Assembly: GCF_005144865.1 (NCBI RefSeq)
Contig: NZ_SWFM01000001.1
Location: 434,001-498,000 of the forward strand
Direction of reading: 5' to 3'
Source: Guptibacillus hwajinpoensis
GTDB lineage: Bacteria > Bacillota > Bacilli > Bacillales > Guptibacillaceae
DNA: 64,000 nt
The stretch's first letter is position 1; the number at the start of each line of letters is the position of its first letter. Positions 59,097 through 64,000 of this stretch are shown here, in pieces. Position numbers and translations under genes: made by a program. The notes beneath the pieces are model-generated. The model saw only the letters and a list, made by a program, of their open reading frames with translations, had not been told where the DNA came from and searched no databases.

Positions 59097-59125
59097 ATTC
59101 TACCATAATATGTTTTCTATTTCAT
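59097..59125 (-). promoter_or_regulatory. sigma-A promoter for lepB
   Basis: On the minus strand ATGAAA, a 17-base spacer and TAGAAT with TG one base upstream. It lies directly after the rplS terminator. Confidence 0.55.
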
Positions 59126-59143
59126 GTTCGTTTTTACAATAGA

Positions 59144-59175
59144 AAAAAGGAGCCTGACTGAGCAAGCTCCTTTTT
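59144..59175 (-). terminator. terminator after rplS
   Basis: A ten-bp stem AAAAAGGAGC/GCTCCTTTTT with a 12-base loop, with U runs possible in both directions. Confidence 0.9.
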
Positions 59176-59186
59176 CATGTGTAACT

Positions 59187-59531
59187 TTATCGAATTTCTT
59201 TAATACGAGCGGCTTTACCACGAAGTGCACGCAAGTAGTATAGCTTAGCACGGCGAACTTTACCGCGACGAGCAACTTCAAGCTTAGCAACTTTCGGTGA
59301 ATGTACAGGGAATGTACGCTCAACACCTACACCGTAAGAAATCTTACGAACTGTAAACGTTTCGCTGATTCCGCCACCACGTCGTTTAATCACAACACCT
59401 TCGAATAACTGAATACGCTCACGAGTGCCTTCGACAACTTTAACGTGAACTTTAACAGTATCTCCTGGTCGGAAATTTGGAAGATCCGACTTAAGTTGGT
59501 CTTTTGTGATATCCTGGATTAACTTGTGCAT
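59187..59531 (-). CDS. rplS: 50S ribosomal protein L19
   Basis: A 114-residue L19 that starts at the ATG at 59531 ([18 protein letters not shown]), after GGAGGG. It has [16 protein letters not shown] and [13 protein letters not shown]. The frame could extend 28 residues upstream, but that is the structured leader. Its own promoter and leader sit between trmD and the gene. Confidence 0.97.
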   Translation of the reverse strand: MHKLIQDITKDQLKSDLPNFRPGDTVKVHVKVVEGTRERIQLFEGVVIKRRGGGISETFTVRKISYGVGVERTFPVHSPKVAKLEVARRGKVRRAKLYYLRALRGKAARIKEIR

Positions 59532-59614
59532 CAAGTAACCCTCCTTCCACACAGATGCTCTTATAAATAAGCTTTCATTACAGCGGAACATCGTAATACG
59601 TGACTTATGCCACA
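59532..59614 (-). promoter_or_regulatory. candidate L19 leader of rplS
   Basis: The transcript from the 59621 promoter has about 80 bases before the ATG. It can form ATTAC/GTAAT around 12 bases and CTTAT/ATAAG, in the place where the Bacillus L19 leader family is known. The assignment is by position and visible stems only. Confidence 0.45.
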
Positions 59615-59620
59615 ACTGAT

Positions 59621-59649
59621 ATCATAGCATAGCATTTTTTAGATTACAA
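59621..59649 (-). promoter_or_regulatory. sigma-A promoter for rplS
   Basis: On the minus strand TTGTAA, a 17-base spacer and TATGAT with TG one base upstream, between trmD and rplS. Confidence 0.78.
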
Positions 59650-59657
59650 GGAAGAAA

Positions 59658-60389
59658 TCAGTCGTTTTCACTCTTAATTTCTTGAAGTAATTTCTGTTCT
59701 TCTTTTGTCAGATCCTTCTCATCGATTAAATCAGGTCTTCTGCTCCATGTACGTCTTAGTGATTCTTTAAGACGCCATTTATCAATGGCCGCATGATTAC
59801 CTGAAAGCAGGACATCAGGAACACTCATCCCATTGTATTCAAACGGCCGTGTATAATGGGGGTGCTCAAGTAAACCGCTACTAAACGAATCCATAGGAGC
59901 TGAGGTATCATTGCCAAGTACACCAGGCAGAAGCCTTGTTACACTATCAATGATAACCATACTACCAAGTTCACCGCCAGTTAACACAAAGTCACCAATA
60001 GAGATCTCATCCGTCACAAGATTCTCACGGATTCGTTCATCGTAGCCTTCATAATGACCACAAACAAAAATAAGGTGATCTTCTTTTGCAAGCTCTTCTG
60101 CTTTCTTCTGAGTGAAACGCTCCCCTTGAGGACACATCAAAATGACGCGAGGCTTTTTTTCACCTGAAAGATCTGCAACTGCATCAAAAACAGGCTGTGG
60201 TGTTAAAACCATTCCTGCGCCGCCTCCATACGGGTAATCATCAACGTTTTTGTGTTTATTCGTACTATAGTCTCGAAAGTTTGTTACCTGATACGTTACA
60301 GCACCGCTTTCCTGTGCTCGTTTTAATATTGAGTGATTAAAAACACCCGTAAACATTTCTGGAAACAAGGAAAGAACATCGACCTTCAT
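59658..60389 (-). CDS. trmD: tRNA (guanine-37-N1)-methyltransferase TrmD
   Basis: Makes m1G37 in tRNA. The 243-residue SPOUT enzyme has [42 protein letters not shown] and the knot motif [11 protein letters not shown]. The ATG at 60389 overlaps the rimM stop region. An in-frame GTG three codons upstream is less likely. Confidence 0.96.
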   Translation of the reverse strand: MKVDVLSLFPEMFTGVFNHSILKRAQESGAVTYQVTNFRDYSTNKHKNVDDYPYGGGAGMVLTPQPVFDAVADLSGEKKPRVILMCPQGERFTQKKAEELAKEDHLIFVCGHYEGYDERIRENLVTDEISIGDFVLTGGELGSMVIIDSVTRLLPGVLGNDTSAPMDSFSSGLLEHPHYTRPFEYNGMSVPDVLLSGNHAAIDKWRLKESLRRTWSRRPDLIDEKDLTKEEQKLLQEIKSEND

Positions 60390-60390
60390 G

Positions 60391-60906
60391 CTAATCACGA
60401 AGTCCTTCCATTAAATGTACAGTGACTTTACCTTTTTCTAAATCAACGTTCTTCACTACTTGTTCAATGTATGGTAACAAAAGATCCTTACCGCCGCTAG
60501 CACTTTGAACAACCCAGACATCATTTGCTCCTGGTGAAAGAATTTCTTTAATTTTCCCGAGGTATTCGCCGTCTTCAGTATGAACTTCAAGTCCGATAAT
60601 ATCACGGTAATAAAATTCTTCTTTTGCAAGCTTTCCGCCTTGATCTTCCTTTACCTTCAAAATGCCTTCTTTCATATGCACTACTTCGTTTATATTGTGA
60701 AAACCTTCAAACGTAAGCAAATCAAACTGCTTATGTTTTCTGTGAGATGCAACCGTTAAGGCTACAGGCTCGTCATTCTTAAATAAGTATAGCTTGTTGC
60801 CTATTGCATAACGTTCCTCAGGGAAATCCGTTCTAGAAATAACGCGTACTTCTCCTCGTACGCCGTGGGTATTAACGATCTTGCCTACATTAAGCCATTC
60901 TGTCAT
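60391..60906 (-). CDS. rimM: 16S rRNA processing protein RimM
   Basis: A 30S maturation factor of 171 residues. It starts [18 protein letters not shown] and has a C-terminal PRC-barrel with [12 protein letters not shown] and the ANDVWVV segment. Its start overlaps the ylqD stop by four bases (ATGA). Confidence 0.95.
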   Translation of the reverse strand: MTEWLNVGKIVNTHGVRGEVRVISRTDFPEERYAIGNKLYLFKNDEPVALTVASHRKHKQFDLLTFEGFHNINEVVHMKEGILKVKEDQGGKLAKEEFYYRDIIGLEVHTEDGEYLGKIKEILSPGANDVWVVQSASGGKDLLLPYIEQVVKNVDLEKGKVTVHLMEGLRD

Positions 60907-61319
60907 ATCATGATATCCTTTCCTGTTGAGTCAGGGACGATGCTTTGCACAATCCCATCTTTTACAACTATTTTACCTTTTTGCTCTCTCCCGTGCCACT
61001 CATCCCCAACCTGAAGTTCCTGAACGGATTGTATTTCTCCATCATGAATTTCAGATCCTACCGATAACTGATCGAGTTGATCCATTTTAAACTTAAGGAA
61101 TGACATCCGCTCGGATCTTGATCGTAATTCTTTATCAAATTGTTCTTCTATCCACTTTTGATCCGAAGGACGCTTCTTTTGCAATCGTTTCATTTCAAAT
61201 TGGAGATGTTCCCTCTCCTGCTGGAGAGAGCTGTACTCTTTGCGCCATTTATCGAGATAGGAAGCCCGGCTTTCTTCGGTTAGAATTTGTTTCACTTCAT
61301 ACGTTACAATGATTTTCAA
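60903..61319 (-). CDS. ylqD: YlqD-like protein
   Basis: A 138-residue protein of the YlqD family. A first third that starts [18 protein letters not shown] is followed by a coiled-coil-like Lys/Glu/Gln-rich stretch (about 25-85) and a C-terminal beta-rich part with [19 protein letters not shown]. The start is a TTG with GGAGG nine bases upstream. The function is unknown. It is conserved before rimM in Bacilli. Confidence 0.82.
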   Translation of the reverse strand: MKIIVTYEVKQILTEESRASYLDKWRKEYSSLQQEREHLQFEMKRLQKKRPSDQKWIEEQFDKELRSRSERMSFLKFKMDQLDQLSVGSEIHDGEIQSVQELQVGDEWHGREQKGKIVVKDGIVQSIVPDSTGKDIMI

Positions 61320-61379
61320 CGCGCTGTCCCTCCATATGTAAATAGGTTCTGTTTTTCACATGATAAAAAACAAGCAATA

Positions 61380-61402
61380 GAAAAACCTGGCTTCGGGCCA
61401 AG
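61380..61402 (-). terminator. orphan terminator-like hairpin upstream of ylqD
   Basis: A six-bp stem CTTGGC/GCCAGG (one G-U pair) with loop CCGAA, then TTTTTCTATTG. No gene lies directly upstream. The rest of the 306-base gap holds a repeat remnant (61473-61594) and otherwise nothing I recognise. Confidence 0.6.
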
Positions 61403-61472
61403 TCTTCATGGGAGAGCCTTCGCATTTGTTCTTACTTCTTTATCATAAGAAAGAGCCCAAACGAACATGGGG

Positions 61473-61594
61473 AGCTAAAAAATACTTTTTTTAAAAGTGA
61501 CGTTTGTGGAATAGAATTTCTATAAAGTACCCCACTTCACAGTAGATTGGAGCCAACCTCTACTCTTATAGCAACAATGTCGACGTAAACAGCT
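61473..61594. repeat. decayed second copy of the 36.7-kb intergenic element
   Basis: TTTAAAAG, TTTCTATAAAG, TAGATTGGAGCC and AACCTCTACTCTTATAGC in this order match the element at 36741-36867. The whole GC-rich centre is missing and the terminal repeats have decayed. Confidence 0.5.
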
Positions 61595-61600
61595 AAAAAA

Positions 61601-61627
61601 CAAAAAAAGAGGAGTTTCATCTCCCCT
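61601..61627 (-). terminator. terminator overlapping the end of khpA
   Basis: Minus-strand AGGGGAG/CTCCTCT (one G-U pair) with a six-base loop, then TTTTTTG. The khpA TAG stop forms the start of the stem. Confidence 0.82.
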
Positions 61628-61853
61628 AAAGTATCTCCAACTGTACACGTTTATTGGACTGAACAGCAGCGGCGTTCATCACTGTACGAATTGACCTCGC
61701 GACTTTCCCCTGCTTGCCTATGACTTTACCAGTATCATTAGAATGAACGTGAAGCTTGTATATCTCCAAATTGTTTGTTTCTTCTTTCTCAATCCTAACA
61801 TCTTCAGGATGATCCACAAGAGCTTTTACAATTGTTTCTACTAGGGCTTCCAT
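61626..61853 (-). CDS. khpA: KH-domain RNA-binding protein KhpA (YlqC)
   Basis: A 75-residue protein that is one KH domain, with the RNA-binding IGKQGKVARSIRTV loop (GKQG). KhpA works with KhpB (Jag) in Gram-positives and binds many small RNAs. It lies downstream of rpsP after a strong hairpin. Confidence 0.92.
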   Translation of the reverse strand: MEALVETIVKALVDHPEDVRIEKEETNNLEIYKLHVHSNDTGKVIGKQGKVARSIRTVMNAAAVQSNKRVQLEIL

Positions 61854-61892
61854 TATGATATCCCACCTTTAATTAAATGATGGACCTAGATA

Positions 61893-61930
61893 CACCAAAG
61901 GAGGCTTTCAAGAAAGCCTCCTCTTAGGTG
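61893..61930 (-). terminator. hairpin between rpsP and khpA without a U run
   Basis: A long stem: CACC/GGTG outside, AGGAGGCTTTC/GAAAGCCTCCT inside. The bases after it (GTGTATC) do not form a U run, so processing or stabilisation of rpsP mRNA is as likely as termination. Confidence 0.65.
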
Positions 61931-61935
61931 TTAAA

Positions 61936-62208
61936 TTACTTTGTGTTTTTTGCGTTGTGAAGCTTCTCCATAAGTCCTGCAGTGGAGAATAAGTTACGTA
62001 CTGTATCAGAAGGCTTAGCGCCTTTAAGCATCCAATCAAGAGCTTTCTCTTCGTTGATTTTCACTTCAACAGGATTAGCAACCGGATTGTAAGTTCCGAT
62101 TTCCTCGATGAAACGTCCGTCACGTGGTGCACGTGAATCAGCAACAACTAAGCGATAGTAAGGAGCTCTTTTAGCACCCATACGCTTTAAACGAATTTTA
62201 ACTGCCAT
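61936..62208 (-). CDS. rpsP: 30S ribosomal protein S16
   Basis: A 90-residue S16 from the ATG at 62208. It starts [20 protein letters not shown] and has [21 protein letters not shown]. The upstream promoter is at 62245-62273. Confidence 0.97.
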   Translation of the reverse strand: MAVKIRLKRMGAKRAPYYRLVVADSRAPRDGRFIEEIGTYNPVANPVEVKINEEKALDWMLKGAKPSDTVRNLFSTAGLMEKLHNAKNTK

Positions 62209-62244
62209 GTCTTTCACCTCCATAAAATGTTCACATAAATAAAT

Positions 62245-62273
62245 ATAATATCATAAATTTATACTCTTGTAAA
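62245..62273 (-). promoter_or_regulatory. sigma-A promoter for rpsP
   Basis: On the minus strand TTTACA, a 17-base spacer and TATTAT, in the gap between ffh and rpsP. Confidence 0.82.
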
Positions 62274-62292
62274 GAGAAAATTTACTTCGTTT

Positions 62293-63642
62293 TTATTGCA
62301 TGAATGGGAAATTCATGCCTTTACCCTTCTTCTTGCCGCCTTTAGACATGTTGGTCATCTGCTTCATCATTTTCTTCATCTCTTCAAATTGCTTTAAGAG
62401 ACGATTGACGTCTTGTACAGATGTCCCACTTCCAACGGCAATTCTTTTTTTGCGACTCGCATTGATGATATCAGGCTCTTCTTTCTCACGTGTTGTCATT
62501 GATTGAATAATGGCCTCTACTCGACCAATTTGCTTCTCATCAACACTTACATTCTTCATGGCTTTCTTATTCATACCAGGAATCATGTCCATCAATTCAT
62601 CTAGCGGTCCCATGCTGCGAACTTGACCGAGCTGATCAAGGAAATCATCGAACGTAAAGCTCATCGTTCGCATCTTCTTCTCAAGCTCTTTCGCTTTATC
62701 TTCATCAACAGAAGTTTGTGCTTTCTCAATGAGTGTTAGCACATCTCCCATTCCAAGAATGCGTGACGCCATCCGTTCAGGGTGGAATGGTTCAAGAGCA
62801 TCAAGCTTTTCTCCCATACCTGCGAACTTAATTGGCTTGTCCGTCACAGCCTTAATGGAAAGCGCAGCACCACCGCGGGTATCGCCATCAAGCTTCGTTA
62901 AAACGACACCTGTAATATCAAGGGCATCATTAAAGCTTTCAGCTACATTCACGGCATCCTGTCCTGTCATCGAATCGACGACAAGGAAGATTTCGTCAGG
63001 TGTAACGGCTTCTTTTACATCTTTTAGCTCTTGCATCAGATCTTCATCAATATGCAAGCGACCTGCTGTATCAATAATGACATAGTCAAGATGTTCTTCT
63101 TTCGCTTTTTCAATCGCTTTGGAAGCAATTTCAACCGGGCTAACTTGATCACCCATTGAGAACACCGGCATGCTGAGTTGCTTGCCTAATGTTTCCAACT
63201 GATTGATTGCGGCAGGACGATAAATGTCCGCTGCTACTAGCAATGGTTTGCGATTATGATTTTTACGTAAATGGTTTGCAAGCTTACCGACAGTTGTCGT
63301 CTTACCTGCACCCTGAAGACCGGCCATCATAATAACAGTAGGCGGGCGATTTGAAACGGCGATTTTACTCTGTTCGCCACCCATAAGCGCTGTCAGCTCT
63401 TCATTAACTACTTTAATGACTTGCTGTCCCGGCGTCAGGCTCTTCATTACTTCCTGTCCAACCGCGCGCTCTTTGACCTTGTTAATAAACTGTTTTACGA
63501 CTTTAAAGTTAACGTCTGCTTCAAGTAAAGCGAGCCTTACTTCACGCATCATTTCTTTTACGTCTGCTTCCGTTACTTTCCCTTTACCGCGAATCTTCTG
63601 CAGGGTGTCTTGCAGTCGGTCGGCTAACCCTTCAAATGCCAT
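62293..63642 (-). CDS. ffh: signal recognition particle protein Ffh
   Basis: The SRP GTPase that targets membrane proteins. The 449-residue protein has an N domain, a G domain (GLQGAGKTTTVGKLA near 107-121, DTAGRLHID, TKLDGD) and a Met-rich C-terminal M domain (the tail has FPFMQ and a Lys/Gly/Met-rich end). It follows ylxM by 12 bases. Confidence 0.97.
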   Translation of the reverse strand: MAFEGLADRLQDTLQKIRGKGKVTEADVKEMMREVRLALLEADVNFKVVKQFINKVKERAVGQEVMKSLTPGQQVIKVVNEELTALMGGEQSKIAVSNRPPTVIMMAGLQGAGKTTTVGKLANHLRKNHNRKPLLVAADIYRPAAINQLETLGKQLSMPVFSMGDQVSPVEIASKAIEKAKEEHLDYVIIDTAGRLHIDEDLMQELKDVKEAVTPDEIFLVVDSMTGQDAVNVAESFNDALDITGVVLTKLDGDTRGGAALSIKAVTDKPIKFAGMGEKLDALEPFHPERMASRILGMGDVLTLIEKAQTSVDEDKAKELEKKMRTMSFTFDDFLDQLGQVRSMGPLDELMDMIPGMNKKAMKNVSVDEKQIGRVEAIIQSMTTREKEEPDIINASRKKRIAVGSGTSVQDVNRLLKQFEEMKKMMKQMTNMSKGGKKKGKGMNFPFMQ

Positions 63643-63654
63643 GTTCGCCGCCTC

Positions 63655-63984
63655 CTAATCCAGTTTTTCAAGAGAGTTAATCAATGACAACGCCTTAGAG
63701 TTCTCATTCTCACTAATTATAGTGTCTCTGAGCTGTTCTAATAGCTCTTGCCGTTTGACATATCGCTCGAATAGCAACAGTTTTGCTTCATATTCTTCTA
63801 TCATTTGTTCTGTTCGCTTAATATTATCATAGACAGCCTGACGGCTAACTTGAAATTCTTCCGCGATTTCACCAAGGGAATAATCATCCAGATAATACAA
63901 TGCCATATAATTACGTTGTTTTGGTGTTAAAAGCGACTGATAAAAGTCGAATAACGAGTTAATTCGCATCGTTTTTTCTAGCAT
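63655..63984 (-). CDS. ylxM: YlxM-like HTH protein
   Basis: A 109-residue protein with a sigma-70 region 4-like HTH ([21 protein letters not shown], read in parts, and [16 protein letters not shown]). YlxM is conserved next to ffh and interacts with SRP components in some streptococci. The start at 63984 is close to the window edge. AAGGGG lies nine bases upstream, and ftsY should be the next gene outside the window. Confidence 0.9.
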   Translation of the reverse strand: MLEKTMRINSLFDFYQSLLTPKQRNYMALYYLDDYSLGEIAEEFQVSRQAVYDNIKRTEQMIEEYEAKLLLFERYVKRQELLEQLRDTIISENENSKALSLINSLEKLD

Positions 63985-64000
63985 TGTTAACAGCCCCTTG

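Noticed and set aside
1..64000. Defence island, prophage, integrated element or other novel multi-gene system
   Set aside because: All genes fit conserved Bacillaceae housekeeping or sporulation families in expected order. No integrase other than XerC, no transposase, no CRISPR repeats and no composition shift was noticed.

Overview
The window is a stretch of core chromosome from a low-GC, endospore-forming member of the Bacillaceae. The evidence is the gene order (ylxM-ffh-rpsP ... codY-rpsB ... polC-nusA-infB ... spoVFAB-asd-dapGA-tepA-spoIIIE ... ymfFHIJK-rodZ-pgsA), the Gram-positive replicase PolC, and the sporulation genes spoVFA/B and spoIIIE. The order closely follows the Bacillus subtilis chromosome. 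Every gene I can support lies on the minus strand, so transcription runs from position 64000 towards 1. I cannot name the genus from sequence alone.

Region by region, in transcription order: (1) 63984-59187 holds ylxM, ffh, rpsP, khpA, ylqD, rimM, trmD and rplS (protein targeting and ribosome/tRNA maturation). rpsP and rplS each have a good sigma-A promoter, and rplS has a structured leader. (2) 59019-54213 holds the signal peptidase gene, rbgA, rnhB, a 61-residue unknown gene, and sucC-sucD with a promoter overlapped by a catabolite-repression-like site. (3) 54125-46013 holds dprA, topA, trmFO, xerC, hslV, hslU and codY. (4) 45793-32422 holds rpsB, tsf, pyrH, frr, uppS, cdsA, dxr, rasP, proS and polC. 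(5) 32400-25010 holds the rimP-nusA-rnpM-ylxQ-infB-ylxP-rbfA-truB-ribF-rpsO transcription unit, with an attenuator-like terminator in its leader and a candidate S15-binding leader before rpsO. (6) 24940-13930 holds pnpA, ylxY, mlpA, ymxH, spoVFA, spoVFB, asd, dapG, dapA, tepA and ylzJ. This joins mRNA turnover to dipicolinate and diaminopimelate synthesis, with a near-consensus sigma-K promoter before spoVFA. (7) 13817-6396 holds spoIIIE and a four-gene nucleoside ABC importer (nupNOPQ). (8) 6357-5845 is an array of about 120-bp palindromic repeats. (9) 5730-192 holds ymfF, ymfH, ymfI, ymfJ, ymfK and a rodZ-like gene, ending at the first codons of a probable pgsA.

Compared with B. subtilis from memory, three blocks are missing from their usual places: the large flagellar/chemotaxis cluster between codY and rpsB, ylqG/ylqH between sucC and rnhB, and the RNase J2 gene between dapA and tepA. 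The nup importer occupies the place of ymfC-ymfE.

I found no phage, insertion sequence, CRISPR array, defence island, rRNA or tRNA. Nothing here looks like a large undescribed system. The items most worth a second look are the repeat array with compensatory stem changes, a prolyl-tRNA synthetase with a decayed editing domain, the RNA leaders of rimP, rpsO and rplS, and the ACT/P-loop protein YmfK.
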